Origin: Pedobacter sp. ok626
Lineage (GTDB): Bacteria; Bacteroidota; Bacteroidia; Sphingobacteriales; Sphingobacteriaceae
DNA: 64,000 bases
Assembly (NCBI RefSeq): GCF_900100435.1
Contig: NZ_FNEX01000008.1
Location: 1 to 64,000 of the forward strand
Direction of reading: 5' to 3'
Shown here: positions 46,277-55,292 of the stretch, in pieces
Layout of the letters: each line of letters begins with the position of its first letter
Numbering within the stretch: position 1 is the first letter of the stretch
Notes under the pieces: model-generated
The model's input: only the letters and a program-made list of their open reading frames with translations
Database searches by the model: none
What the model was told of the DNA's origin: nothing
Position numbers and translations under genes: made by a program

Positions 46277-46891
46277 ATGTTTAGCAAGAAGAAAAAACAC
46301 GATAATAAAGATACAACTATGCAAAATCAAGACCCTGCAGCAGAAAATCATGCTGAAGATCAATTGATAAATGATATTAAAGAAGCGACTACTGAGGCTA
46401 CTGAAGGCCAAGAAGCAACTGAAGAGATCGTTCCTGAACTGACTGCTGAAGAAAAACTGCAACAAGAGAATACTGCTTTAAATGATAAATACCTACGTTT
46501 ATTTGCAGAGTTTGACAACTATAAACGTCGCACACAAAAAGAACGTGTGGAGCTGTTACAAACAGCAGGTAAAGATGTAATTGTTTCGTTATTGCCTTTA
46601 TTGGATGATTTTGACAGAGCAAATAAAGCGATGGAAAGTGCTACTGATATCACTGCCATCCGTGAAGGTGTAAATCTTGTGCATACCAAATTAAAAAATA
46701 CATTGGCCCAAAAAGGTCTTAAAGAAATGGAAAGTATCAATACTCCATTTAATACAGATCATCATGAAGCCATTACTAAAATCCCTGCTCCTAATGAAGA
46801 GATGAAAGGAAAAGTAATGGATGAACTTGAAAAAGGATATACCTTAAATGACAAAGTTATTCGCTTTGCAAAAGTTGTAGTAGGTAGTTAA
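46277..46891 (+). CDS. grpE: Nucleotide exchange factor GrpE
   Basis: A 204-residue co-chaperone that releases ADP from DnaK. The N-terminal region (1-75) is acidic and disordered-looking. The long coiled-coil helix (about 55-115) includes LFAEFDNYKRRTQKER, and the C-terminal beta domain contains the signature FNTDHHEAITKIPA (about 155-168) and KGYTLNDKVIRFAKVVV. It is followed 6 bp later by dnaJ. No CIRCE operator or other heat-shock site is visible upstream. Confidence 0.95.
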   Translation: MFSKKKKHDNKDTTMQNQDPAAENHAEDQLINDIKEATTEATEGQEATEEIVPELTAEEKLQQENTALNDKYLRLFAEFDNYKRRTQKERVELLQTAGKDVIVSLLPLLDDFDRANKAMESATDITAIREGVNLVHTKLKNTLAQKGLKEMESINTPFNTDHHEAITKIPAPNEEMKGKVMDELEKGYTLNDKVIRFAKVVVGS

Positions 46892-46897
46892 TATTTT

Positions 46898-48070
46898 ATG
46901 AGCAAGAGAGATTATTATGATGTGCTTGGCGTATCCAGAAACACATCCGCTGAAGAGATTAAAAAGGCTTACCGTAAACTAGCCATCAAGTTTCACCCGG
47001 ACAAAAACCCGGATGATAAATCTGCCGAAGAAAAATTTAAAGAGGCTGCTGAAGCTTATGAGATTTTAAGCAACCCTGAAAAAAAACAACGTTATGATCA
47101 TTATGGTCATGCCGGCGTAGGTGGTGCTTCTGGCGGTGGCGGATATGGCGGCGGCGGAATGAACATGGAAGATATCTTCAGCCAGTTTGGTGATATATTC
47201 GGTTCAGGCGCTGGCGGTGGTAGTCCTTTTGAAAGCTTCTTTGGAGGTGGTCAGCAGTCGCGCAGTGGCCGACGTGTATCAAAAGGTACCAACCTTCGTA
47301 TTAAAGTAAAACTTACGCTCGAAGAGATTGCCAATGGCACCGAGAAAAAGATAAAAGTAAATAAACAGATTGTCTGCAAAACCTGTGATGGTAGTGGTGC
47401 CAAAGACCGTTCGTCGGTAAGTACCTGTAAAACCTGTGGTGGTAGTGGTGCTGTACGCAGAGTAACCAATACTATTTTGGGACAAATGCAAACTACTTCT
47501 ACCTGCCCTACCTGTAACGGTAGTGGGTCTCAAATTACTGCAAAATGCGGTTCTTGCCATGGCGAAGGTATTGTAAGAGGTGAAGAGACCATTAACATCA
47601 ACATCCCTGCTGGGGTAAGCGATGGCATGCAATTGAGCATGAGTGGAAAAGGAAATGCAGCGCCTAATGGTGGTATTCCGGGCGATCTGATCATATTAAT
47701 TGAAGAAATCCCTCACGAAAGTCTGAAACGCGAAGGAAACAATGTGGTTTATGATTTGCATGTATCTATTGTTGATGCTGCTTTAGGTTACAGCGCCGAA
47801 GTACCGACTATTGATGGCAAAGCCAAAATCAAAATTGAGCCAGGTACACAAAGTGGAAAACTATTGCGCCTAAAAGGAAAAGGTATTCCTGAAATCAACT
47901 CTTACCATCGCGGTGATGAAATCATCCATGTAAATATCTGGACTCCTAAAATCTTAAGTGCAGAGGAAAGAAACATTTTAGAAAAACTAAGAGAGTCTCC
48001 AAACTTCAAACCTCAACCAGGTAAGAACGACAAGAGTTTCTTTGAAAAAATGAAAGAATATTTTGAATAA
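46898..48070 (+). CDS. dnaJ: Chaperone protein DnaJ
   Basis: A 390-residue type I DnaJ. The J domain (1-70) has HPD at 33-35, a Gly-rich linker (about 73-125) includes [11 protein letters not shown], and the zinc-finger region (about 150-230) has four CxxCxGxG modules: [24 protein letters not shown] and CGSCHGEG. The C-terminal substrate-binding domain follows. It stimulates DnaK ATPase and works with GrpE encoded just upstream. A strong terminator follows 2 bp after the stop. Confidence 0.97.
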   Translation: MSKRDYYDVLGVSRNTSAEEIKKAYRKLAIKFHPDKNPDDKSAEEKFKEAAEAYEILSNPEKKQRYDHYGHAGVGGASGGGGYGGGGMNMEDIFSQFGDIFGSGAGGGSPFESFFGGGQQSRSGRRVSKGTNLRIKVKLTLEEIANGTEKKIKVNKQIVCKTCDGSGAKDRSSVSTCKTCGGSGAVRRVTNTILGQMQTTSTCPTCNGSGSQITAKCGSCHGEGIVRGEETININIPAGVSDGMQLSMSGKGNAAPNGGIPGDLIILIEEIPHESLKREGNNVVYDLHVSIVDAALGYSAEVPTIDGKAKIKIEPGTQSGKLLRLKGKGIPEINSYHRGDEIIHVNIWTPKILSAEERNILEKLRESPNFKPQPGKNDKSFFEKMKEYFE

Positions 48071-48072
48071 TG

Positions 48073-48098
48073 AAAGGCCGCTTAAAGCGGCCTTTTTT
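48073..48098 (+). terminator. Terminator of grpE-dnaJ
   Basis: A 9-bp perfect stem AAAGGCCGC/GCGGCCTTT with a 5-base loop, followed by T residues, lies directly after the dnaJ stop. Confidence 0.9.
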
Positions 48099-48116
48099 AC
48101 ACCCTAGAATTTAAAT

Positions 48117-49040
48117 ATGATTGCAGCTGTTATTGATCTTGGCACCAATACCTTTCACCTTATCATCGCCGAAATATCTGCGACTGAAGTAAAAGTCTTA
48201 TTTAAAACAAATGAACCTGTTAGATTGGGTCAGGGACGCATTAATGAAAACATTATTGTCCCCGAAGCTTTTGAAAGAGGCATTGCCACGCTCAAGGCTT
48301 TTAAACAGGAAATCATAAAACACCAGGTTGATGTGGTTAAAGCGACTGCGACTTCGGCGGTACGTAGCGCAGCCAATGGGACAGAATTTGTAAATGCAGC
48401 TAAAAAGAATGCCGGAATCGACATCGAGGTGATCAGTGGGGATCAGGAAGCCGCTTACATTTTTAAGGGGGTTAAAGCTACTGGAGCCATACAGGCAACC
48501 TCATTGATTATGGATATTGGTGGTGGAAGCACTGAGTTTATTATAGCAAATGCTGATGAGATACTTTGGAAAGCAAGTTACAATATTGGTGCTGCACGTT
48601 TAACTCAGGCCTATTTCCATTCCGACCCGATTAGTCAGGCAGATCAATCTGCAATTCTAACTCATTTAAAAGAGACCTTACAAGAGCTGGGAGCAGCTTG
48701 TGCCTTGTATAAGCCACAACATCTTGTAGGCTCCGCAGGCGCCTTCGAAAGCTTCACCGGGATGATTGACCCCAGCATTGATTTAAACACGATTAAATCG
48801 GCTCCTATTGATCTGAATCAGTATCAAAAGCTTGCTGCTACACTAATTGCCTCAACTCATGCGGAACGAGAGGTTATGCCTAATCTAATTGCACTACGGG
48901 TAGATATGATTGTCATCGCAGCTTTAATTAGCAATTATGTAATCGCTAGTTGTGGGATCAAAACCATAAGCCTTTCTACTTATGATTTAAAGATGGGCGT
49001 TTTATACGAACTGGCTTCTTCAGCTAAGATAAAAGGATAA
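48117..49040 (+). CDS. Ppx/GppA family phosphatase (exopolyphosphatase-like)
   Basis: A 307-residue ASKHA-fold phosphatase. The N terminus IAAVIDLGTNTFHLIIAEI is the phosphate-binding loop, and IMDIGGGSTEFII near residue 138-150 is the second. It is the short, single-catalytic-domain form without the C-terminal HD part of E. coli Ppx. Such proteins degrade polyphosphate or hydrolyse pppGpp. It is transcribed from its own start after the dnaJ terminator and ends at a strong bidirectional terminator. Confidence 0.9.
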   Translation: MIAAVIDLGTNTFHLIIAEISATEVKVLFKTNEPVRLGQGRINENIIVPEAFERGIATLKAFKQEIIKHQVDVVKATATSAVRSAANGTEFVNAAKKNAGIDIEVISGDQEAAYIFKGVKATGAIQATSLIMDIGGGSTEFIIANADEILWKASYNIGAARLTQAYFHSDPISQADQSAILTHLKETLQELGAACALYKPQHLVGSAGAFESFTGMIDPSIDLNTIKSAPIDLNQYQKLAATLIASTHAEREVMPNLIALRVDMIVIAALISNYVIASCGIKTISLSTYDLKMGVLYELASSAKIKG

Positions 49041-49080
49041 AAACAACAAAAAGCGACTGAATGGTCGCTTTTTGTTGTTT
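49041..49080. terminator. Bidirectional terminator between Ppx/GppA and the first Spy-like gene
   Basis: A 17-bp perfect stem (AAACAACAAAAAGCGAC at 49041-49057 and its complement at 49064-49080, 6-base loop). It overlaps the stop codon of the minus-strand gene by one base and serves both convergent genes. Confidence 0.9.
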
Positions 49081-49514
49081 TACATAACTGGAGGCGTAGT
49101 AACCGGTGGTGGAGTAACCGGCCTTTTTTCTTTCATGCCTTTTTTCATGTGTTTTTTCATGTGTTCTTTGTTCTCCATTTTCCAGGCTTCGTATTTCTGT
49201 TTTTGAGGTTCTGTTAACTCTGCAGCAATCTTAGTATCCGCGTCATCATGAATTTTCATCATTTCAGCTTTTTTTGCTTCTTTATCTCCCATTCCCTCTT
49301 TATGTTCCTTAGCCATCGCCTTCGACTCTTCTAAATAGATATCCTCTATTCTTTTTTTCTGATCCTGATTTAAATCAAGCTTTTTGGCCAATTTTTCAGC
49401 ACTCATTTTAGCCCTTTCTTCAGGAGTCGCCATTTTCTTTTGGCCACCACTTTGCGCCTGTGCTATTGTTATTATACTAAACAACAATCCGCAAACAATT
49501 AACAACTTTTTCAT
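49080..49514 (-). CDS. Small secreted helical protein (Spy/DUF4890-like), copy 1
   Basis: A 144-residue exported protein. The signal peptide ends near ITIAQAQ. The mature part is helical and charged, with LDLNQDQKKRIEDIYLEESKAMAKE and LTEPQKQKYEAWK motifs; the paired LT/LN-x-x-Q signature resembles Spy/CpxP-type periplasmic proteins and DUF4890. The C-terminal tail is Met/Lys-rich, then a Pro/Val/Thr repeat (PVTPPPVTTPPVM). It is a paralogue of the gene at 50305-50718, with maf between them. A role as a periplasmic chaperone or metal/envelope stress protein is only inference. Confidence 0.8.
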   Translation of the reverse strand: MKKLLIVCGLLFSIITIAQAQSGGQKKMATPEERAKMSAEKLAKKLDLNQDQKKRIEDIYLEESKAMAKEHKEGMGDKEAKKAEMMKIHDDADTKIAAELTEPQKQKYEAWKMENKEHMKKHMKKGMKEKRPVTPPPVTTPPVM

Positions 49515-49632
49515 CTGATTCTAATTAGTTTTTGAAATTAATAGTATACCGTATAACTATTTCAGGTTCAAAACATAACAGGTTACTTGTTGTTTTAAAA
49601 ATTAGGAAAAAAATCTATTAAAAATTAACCAA

Positions 49633-50202
49633 TCAAAGCGCAGATAAGGCTTTGTAGAGTTTTTCTGTAGGTAATCCCATTACATTGGTATAAGAACCGA
49701 TGATCTTTTCGACAGCAACCAGTCCAATCCATTCCTGAATACCGTAAGAACCTGCCTTATCATAAGGGTTGTGGTTACTTACATAATATTCAATCTGGTC
49801 GGCAGACAGCGTATTAAAAACAACTTCCGTCAAATCGTAAAAGGAATGCATTTTACCGGCGTAGCTTAAACTTACCCCTGTATATACCTGATGTACGGAT
49901 CCTGAAAGTTTATTCAGTACAGCAATAGCTTCAGTTTTGTCGGCCGGTTTACCTAAAATCTCGCCCCCATAAGCCACAATAGTATCCGCAGTAATCACAA
50001 TGCTATCTGCACTAATGTCTGTAAAGGCAGCGGCTTTCTTTTCGGCAATATAAACAGCGATCTCGGCAGGACTCATACTTTCCGGATAGCTTTCATCCAC
50101 ATCCTTCAACACCACTTTAAAGTCTAATCCCATTGCCTTGAGCAATTCCTGACGACGAGGTGATTTTGAGGCTAAAATGATAGGAAGTTTTTGCTGAAAC
50201 AT
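49633..50202 (-). CDS. maf: Maf family nucleotide pyrophosphatase
   Basis: A 189-residue house-cleaning nucleotide pyrophosphatase. The N-terminal signature ILASKSPRRQELLKAMG (11-27) and the catalytic SADSIVITADTIVAY (about 68-82) are present, along with the DKAGSYGIQEWIG motif near 147-159. Maf proteins remove dTTP/UTP or modified nucleotides and were first seen to inhibit septation. It sits between two paralogous secreted-protein genes in the same direction, spaced by 102 and 118 bp, so it is probably transcribed separately from them. Confidence 0.95.
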   Translation of the reverse strand: MFQQKLPIILASKSPRRQELLKAMGLDFKVVLKDVDESYPESMSPAEIAVYIAEKKAAAFTDISADSIVITADTIVAYGGEILGKPADKTEAIAVLNKLSGSVHQVYTGVSLSYAGKMHSFYDLTEVVFNTLSADQIEYYVSNHNPYDKAGSYGIQEWIGLVAVEKIIGSYTNVMGLPTEKLYKALSAL

Positions 50203-50252
50203 AATGCTTTTTTTTTATTCAGTAACGGTAAGGTCCATTACATTTGGGCGAA

Positions 50253-50287
50253 AATAATAAAAGCGACCCTAAGTCGCCTTTATTATT
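50253..50287 (-). terminator. Terminator downstream of the second Spy-like gene
   Basis: A 15-bp stem (50253-50267 and 50273-50287) with one mismatch-like wobble. The GCGAC/GTCGC core matches that of the terminator after the first copy (49041-49080), suggesting the gene and its terminator were duplicated together. Confidence 0.82.
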
Positions 50288-50304
50288 TATAATATTTTTA
50301 AAGA

Positions 50305-50718
50305 TTACTGACCACCGGCGCCGCCGCCACCTTGACCTTTACCTTTACCCATACCCATACCCTTCATATTTTTCATTCGCTCCTCTTTATAAGCAACGTA
50401 AGCTTTTTTCTGATCATCATTTAATAGGGCATTGATTTTTAAATCATTTTCTTCCATCGCAGCTTTCATTTTAGCCATCATTCCTTCGCGATCACCTTTG
50501 TTTTCTTCGCGAATTTTAGTTGTAGCTTTTGCTTGATCTAGAAGAATAGCTTTCACTTTCGTGGTTTGATCTTCAGTAAGGTTTAATTTTTTAGTTAACT
50601 GAGTAGCTCCTCTTTCGGCTCTTTCTTCAGGAGTTGGCATTTTACGCTCGCCATCTTGTGCTTTTGCAAACGTCATTACGCTAAATAACAGTCCGCAGAT
50701 AATCAATACTTTTTTCAT
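50305..50718 (-). CDS. Small secreted helical protein (Spy/DUF4890-like), copy 2
   Basis: A 137-residue paralogue of the protein encoded at 49080-49514. The first 18 residues and the motif TPEERAERGATQLTKKLNLTEDQTTKVKAI closely parallel copy 1 (TPEERAKMSAEKLAKKLDLNQDQKKRIEDI), here cited only by pattern. The signal peptide ends near TFAKAQ. A second motif, LLNDDQKKAYVAYKEERMK, precedes a Gly/Met/Lys tail rather than the proline tail of copy 1. Function unknown; see the entry for copy 1. Confidence 0.8.
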   Translation of the reverse strand: MKKVLIICGLLFSVMTFAKAQDGERKMPTPEERAERGATQLTKKLNLTEDQTTKVKAILLDQAKATTKIREENKGDREGMMAKMKAAMEENDLKINALLNDDQKKAYVAYKEERMKNMKGMGMGKGKGQGGGGAGGQ

Positions 50719-50836
50719 CAGTTTTATATTTTTGTTAATGGTAATAAGCTATTGCAAGCTCAATGGTTAGAGACAGCAAAGCCTAAATAGGTTTAACCTC
50801 TTTATGTAACATAATTGTTGCAATGAAAAATAATGA

Positions 50837-51364
50837 TTATTTGCCTGAATCGGCAGCGGATGGGTTTTCATCAAACCACTTGTTTTGTACCCTAAGTACC
50901 TTTTCGATGATGTCTCTTACGGCAGTCTTACCGCCTGTATATGGAGAAATATATTGTGAGATCGCTTTAATCTCCGGAACAGCATCAGCCGGACAGGTTG
51001 CAATTCCTACCAACTCCATAATTTTAAAATCCGGGATATCATCCCCCATGTAAAGCACTTCGGTAGCATTAAGGTTGTAAGCAGTGCAGAGACTGTTGTA
51101 GACTGCAACCTTATCAGAAACACCTAAAAAGATATTGTTTATCCCCAGTCCTTCAAATCGTTTCCGCATGGCCTCTCCTTTACCACCAGATATGATACAA
51201 ACGTGATAACCTTTTTTTACAGCAAGCTGAAGCGCATAACCATCTTTGATATTAAATGTCCGTAAAAACTCGCCCGAATCGGACGCGATGATATCACCGT
51301 TAGTTAATACCCCATCAATATCAAAGATGAATGTTGTAATATGCTTTAGTTGCTCAAGAAACAT
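50837..51364 (-). CDS. kdsC: KDO-8-phosphate phosphatase-like HAD hydrolase
   Basis: A 175-residue C0-type HAD phosphatase without a cap domain. The nucleophile motif is FIFDIDGVLT, Asp15 and Asp17; the second motif CIISGGKGEAMRKR is near 55-68, and the acidic loop YMGDDIPDFKIM lies near 106-117. Length and motifs fit KdsC, which makes KDO for lipopolysaccharide, and the Bacteroidetes neighbourhood of DUF2520 and maf fits too. It lies 4 bp downstream of iscX. An acylneuraminate-type substrate cannot be excluded. Confidence 0.85.
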   Translation of the reverse strand: MFLEQLKHITTFIFDIDGVLTNGDIIASDSGEFLRTFNIKDGYALQLAVKKGYHVCIISGGKGEAMRKRFEGLGINNIFLGVSDKVAVYNSLCTAYNLNATEVLYMGDDIPDFKIMELVGIATCPADAVPEIKAISQYISPYTGGKTAVRDIIEKVLRVQNKWFDENPSAADSGK

Positions 51365-51368
51365 CAGT

Positions 51369-51611
51369 TTATTTCTGGTTATCTCTCCATTCGTAAACCC
51401 AGGCCGACTGGATTTGCTCCAGGTGTCCTTCGTTACTTTCTTCTTTTGTACCTTTAAAATTAGGTAAGGACAATATCCATTCTAGCAACTCGGTGAAACG
51501 GATACGATAAATTTTGGCTTCGTTAAAATCATCACCAAATTTCTCATATAATTCCTGAGCGATATCCTCATGGTCGTTCCAATATATTGGGAGGGCAAAC
51601 TTATCTTGCAT
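51369..51611 (-). CDS. iscX: Fe-S assembly accessory protein IscX
   Basis: An 80-residue acidic protein matching IscX/YfhJ: IYWNDHEDIAQELYEKFGDDFNEAKIYRIRFTELLEWI is the family core in pattern, and YEW near the C terminus matches its final conserved tryptophan region. IscX modulates cysteine desulfurase IscS and binds iron. In E. coli it follows the Isc ferredoxin gene, as it does here, 22 bp after the 2Fe-2S ferredoxin. The length fits, slightly longer than the E. coli protein (66 residues). Confidence 0.88.
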   Translation of the reverse strand: MQDKFALPIYWNDHEDIAQELYEKFGDDFNEAKIYRIRFTELLEWILSLPNFKGTKEESNEGHLEQIQSAWVYEWRDNQK

Positions 51612-51633
51612 GTTTCTCTGTTTAATTTTATTA

Positions 51634-51966
51634 TTAATGGCCTAAAAACTCAGACTGATCTGGGATGGTCACTTCGATATCACCATTGATCACTACGCAC
51701 TGGCAACCTAAACGTGAAGTGATTCTAGGACGAACTGCTCTATCGATAAAATCTTCTTCTTTATCTGAAATTTCCTGGATATTATCCATTCCTTTATTCA
51801 CATAAACATGACATGTACTACAACCGCATACACCACCGCAGTTATGCTGCAAATCTATTCCATGGTCATGGCAGACATCCAAAACAGACTCTCCGCCGGC
51901 AATAGGTAGTTCAACTGTTTCTTTCCCCTGCTCTTCAAAATTTATCTTTAACTTAAAAATACTCAT
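51634..51966 (-). CDS. fdx: 2Fe-2S ferredoxin (Isc/adrenodoxin type)
   Basis: A 110-residue plant/adrenodoxin-type ferredoxin with cluster ligands in HNCGGVCGCSTCHVYV (three of the four cysteines) and the fourth in LGCQCVV, closing with EVTIPDQS, the typical C terminus. I use the ATG at 51966; the longer reading with TTG at 51978 adds four residues only. It donates electrons to Fe-S assembly, and iscX lies 22 bp downstream. A DUF2520 gene lies 27 bp upstream of the longer start. Confidence 0.9.
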   Translation of the reverse strand: MSIFKLKINFEEQGKETVELPIAGGESVLDVCHDHGIDLQHNCGGVCGCSTCHVYVNKGMDNIQEISDKEEDFIDRAVRPRITSRLGCQCVVINGDIEVTIPDQSEFLGH

Positions 51967-52005
51967 AATCTGGTTCAAAAATAAGCACCAAAAACCGCAA
52001 TTACC

Positions 52006-52767
52006 TTATGAATTGGATTTTTTAATGCTATTACTTAAATTTTTATAGATCTCCTGCAAGTGTGGCGTTCTTTTCAGGAGCTCTTCGTGTTTTAATATTG
52101 TCTTTTTATCATTACGAATTGCCGGCCCTGTCTGCACATCCTCTGGAAGTGCCTCCTGAACTTTTACAGCAGTCTCCATAATCAATGGCCTCAACAGCTC
52201 AAAATCAAGGTGATGCCTTTTTAAAATCTGATGGCTCAATTGGTAAAGATGGTTTACAAAATTATTGGCAAAAACGCCTGCAACATGTAATATTTCCCTT
52301 TTTTTGGTATCTACTTCATAGATTAGAGGGCTAAGTTTCATCGCCATCATCTGTAAAGCGCTCATGTTCTCTTCCGTATTTGCTTCCAAACATAATGGAA
52401 CATGAATAAAGTCTATGGGTTGATGCTTAGAGAAAGTTTGTAATGGATAAAAGACACCATAATTCTTAAATCCTGCCAACACCGCCATTTCAGTCGCCCC
52501 AGATGTATGAACTACTATACCGTTTATCCCCTTTAGCCCTTTAGCCACTTTCTCGATCACATCATCCTTAACAGCGATAAGATATAAATCAGCATTCGGA
52601 TCTACCAATTTCAAATCAGAAATAGCATGAGCACCGATTTCATGGGCTAAGGCTTGCGCATTTACCAATTCCCGGCTCCATACCTGAACAATATCGGCGC
52701 CATTCTCTTCAAAGGCCTTAGCCATGTGCGTAGCTACATTACCAGAACCAATACAAACAATCTTCAT
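52006..52767 (-). CDS. DUF2520 Rossmann-fold protein
   Basis: A 253-residue protein with an NADP-binding N terminus (IVCIGSGNVATHMAKAF, 3-19) and a C-terminal helical DUF2520 domain (about 125-245) containing HVAGVFANNFVNHLYQ. It resembles F420-dependent/ketopantoate-type reductases in layout, but its substrate is unknown. DUF2520 genes neighbour kdsC and maf widely in Bacteroidetes, as here, suggesting a link to the envelope. It is upstream of the ferredoxin gene, same strand. Confidence 0.85.
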   Translation of the reverse strand: MKIVCIGSGNVATHMAKAFEENGADIVQVWSRELVNAQALAHEIGAHAISDLKLVDPNADLYLIAVKDDVIEKVAKGLKGINGIVVHTSGATEMAVLAGFKNYGVFYPLQTFSKHQPIDFIHVPLCLEANTEENMSALQMMAMKLSPLIYEVDTKKREILHVAGVFANNFVNHLYQLSHQILKRHHLDFELLRPLIMETAVKVQEALPEDVQTGPAIRNDKKTILKHEELLKRTPHLQEIYKNLSNSIKKSNS

Positions 52768-52818
52768 AGGGACATCATTAATCGTTAAAGGTTACAAAGC
52801 ATTTTTAGCCTAGTATTA

Positions 52819-55287
52819 CTAGACAGTTTTTGCTTCTTTTTGTCTTCTAAAGATAGAAATAAGAAAACCAATAACCATTACAATAGTACCTACCCAATAA
52901 AGATTAATGTAAGGGAACTCGATTGATTTAAATACAACCCAGTCTTTTGCCTGTTGTGGTTTTTCATAAACCTGCAATTCAACTTTCTTTTGCTCTGGCA
53001 ACACTTTAGTAAACCGAACTCTTAAGCCCAGGTCGTCAATGTTACGTGCAAAATCGAAAGTATTGTTTCCTTTGATCAGGAATATAGGTTCAGCTTTATA
53101 AATCTTACCATTCAAATCAATTTCAAGTGGCAAACCTACAGCAAGATCGCCTGGCGCAAGTATTAAACTTTTAGCCTTAGGCTGGTTGTTTAAAGCTTTA
53201 ACGGTGATGATACCGCTGCTGGTGTGTATAGTATCGCCTACAGCTACATTTACGATCCTTGGCGCTTTATAGTTTTCCTCTTCAGTATGCCCTTCATGGT
53301 CAGCATGATCATCCTTTTTCTCAGGTGCACTGGTAATGTGGGTATAGATATCGTAAGTAAGGTAATGTTTGGTATCAGGAGAGGCAATTAAGCCCATCTT
53401 TTCATTCACCTGTACGTGGGGATTCAAATCGAAATCCTCTTTTACCTTACCTGTTTTCTCATCAATAACTTTAAAGTTGAGCTTGTAAAAAGTATTCGGA
53501 GCAACTGTAGTATCACTTGTATAAGTTACTGTATATCTACCCATCTTTTTAGGCTCATTCTTATACAACACAATGTTCTGACCTGGCTTTTCAACCTTCT
53601 CAAAATCCTTTACCGGAATAAAGTTAGATACATTAAGGGAGATCGGTTTGTTTGTAGCAGCAGCTACAAGCGCACCTAAAAGCAATAAGGCAAAACCAAT
53701 GTGTGCTACAGCCGCACCTACCAGTTTACGTTTTCCACCAAAGGCTTGTCCCAATATCCTTGCATTCGACAAAATAGCGAAGATGCAGCTAAAGGTTAAC
53801 AGAATATACATCAGGTTATGGTAAACATCAGTGATGTAAACAAATCCTGCTGTGATCACAATAGAAAATACAAGGGAAGCGATCAGACTGCTATAAAATT
53901 TACGGACATCCGTTCTTTTATATTTCATGAACTGTGCAAAGCCCGATATAATGGTAACCAGAATAGCAAAAGGAGCCTGCCATTGGTTATAATATTTTAT
54001 AGCATCAATTGGAGGAGCAAACTTGGTTCCGAAAGCCTGGTTAAATACCGGAACGGAAGTAGAAAATATCACCTGGATACAAGCTACCGTAATTACCAAT
54101 GCGCCAATAAACATCCAAAATTCTCTTGAATAAGTTTCTTCGTCTTTATTGGTAATAGGCAATTCTTTCCATCTGCAAATTAACAATACGGTAGGAATGG
54201 CCAGGAATACAACGTTATATAAAATAAGGTGCCAGAACATACCCAAGTCTGTGAATGAATGCACAGATGTTTCGCCCAATACACCACTTCTGGTTAAGAA
54301 CGATGCGTATAGCACCAATACAAAACTAATGAAGATCAATACAATTGCCGTAAAGAAAGCATGGCCTGTATTCTTAAAGGCAATCATTACGTGAACACCA
54401 GCAATTAAGGTTAACCAGGGAATGATAGAAGCATTTTCTACTGGATCCCATGCCCAGAAACCACCAAAGTTTAACGCTTCGTACGCCCAGAAAGAGCCCA
54501 TGATAATCCCTGTACCCAATATCATTACAGCGAACAATGCCCATGGCATAGCAGGCTTAACCCATTCCTTATAGCGTTTTTGCCATAATCCAGCAACAGC
54601 ATAAGCAAAAGGAACAATCATACTGGCAAAACCAAGGAACAAGGTTGGCGGGTGTATCACCATCCAGTAATTCTGAAGAAGTGGATTTAACCCTCTTCCA
54701 TCAGTAATAAATTTAAGGTAGTTTTTAAAATTTTCAGGATCAGCGAAAACCACTGGAGCCATTTCTTTTAAATTTACCGCATCTCTAAGTAAGATAAATG
54801 GAGAACTACCTAGGCGTTCGCCAAAAATTTGTACGCCCAACAGCATAGAGGTTAAAAACACCTGTGAGAAGGCTACTACCGTCATCACACCATTTTCCCA
54901 GGACTTAGCTTTCCAGATCAGTATAGCTCCCAGCAAAGATTGCCAGAATGCCCACAGCCAGAAACTCCCCTCCTGTCCTTCCCAAAAAGCCGATACTATA
55001 TAATATACAGGAAGTTCTTTAGAGGAGTGTGAGTAAACATAATAATACTCGTTATAATGATTTAAAATAAGGAAGAACAAGGTTGCCCCGATTCCTACGA
55101 TACTGGCCCAATTTATTAAAAATGATATACGACCTATACGTGTCCATGAATGATCTCCGATTTCTTTATTTCGTGTAGCAAAGAAATAAGCTATAGTTGA
55201 GAGTAAAGAAGCGGCAAACGCCAAAACAATAAAAAATTGGCCGATCTTACCGGGTAGGAGGTTCTCTCCAATAAATTGTATATCCAT
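52819..55287 (-). CDS. ccmF: Cytochrome c maturation protein CcmF (CcsA-like)
   Basis: An 822-residue polytopic protein with about 14-15 membrane segments. The heme-handling tryptophan-rich motif NFGGFWAWDPVENASIIPWL is near residue 265-285, with conserved histidines (HPPTLFLGF) near 215-225. A large hydrophilic domain (about 560-770), which includes a His/Asp/Glu-rich stretch DDHADHEGHTEEE, precedes the last helix. CcmF joins heme to apocytochrome c. It starts 5 bp after ccmE. The C-terminal domain is longer than usual for E. coli (647 residues). Confidence 0.93.
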   Translation of the reverse strand: MDIQFIGENLLPGKIGQFFIVLAFAASLLSTIAYFFATRNKEIGDHSWTRIGRISFLINWASIVGIGATLFFLILNHYNEYYYVYSHSSKELPVYYIVSAFWEGQEGSFWLWAFWQSLLGAILIWKAKSWENGVMTVVAFSQVFLTSMLLGVQIFGERLGSSPFILLRDAVNLKEMAPVVFADPENFKNYLKFITDGRGLNPLLQNYWMVIHPPTLFLGFASMIVPFAYAVAGLWQKRYKEWVKPAMPWALFAVMILGTGIIMGSFWAYEALNFGGFWAWDPVENASIIPWLTLIAGVHVMIAFKNTGHAFFTAIVLIFISFVLVLYASFLTRSGVLGETSVHSFTDLGMFWHLILYNVVFLAIPTVLLICRWKELPITNKDEETYSREFWMFIGALVITVACIQVIFSTSVPVFNQAFGTKFAPPIDAIKYYNQWQAPFAILVTIISGFAQFMKYKRTDVRKFYSSLIASLVFSIVITAGFVYITDVYHNLMYILLTFSCIFAILSNARILGQAFGGKRKLVGAAVAHIGFALLLLGALVAAATNKPISLNVSNFIPVKDFEKVEKPGQNIVLYKNEPKKMGRYTVTYTSDTTVAPNTFYKLNFKVIDEKTGKVKEDFDLNPHVQVNEKMGLIASPDTKHYLTYDIYTHITSAPEKKDDHADHEGHTEEENYKAPRIVNVAVGDTIHTSSGIITVKALNNQPKAKSLILAPGDLAVGLPLEIDLNGKIYKAEPIFLIKGNNTFDFARNIDDLGLRVRFTKVLPEQKKVELQVYEKPQQAKDWVVFKSIEFPYINLYWVGTIVMVIGFLISIFRRQKEAKTV

Positions 55288-55292
55288 TAAAA

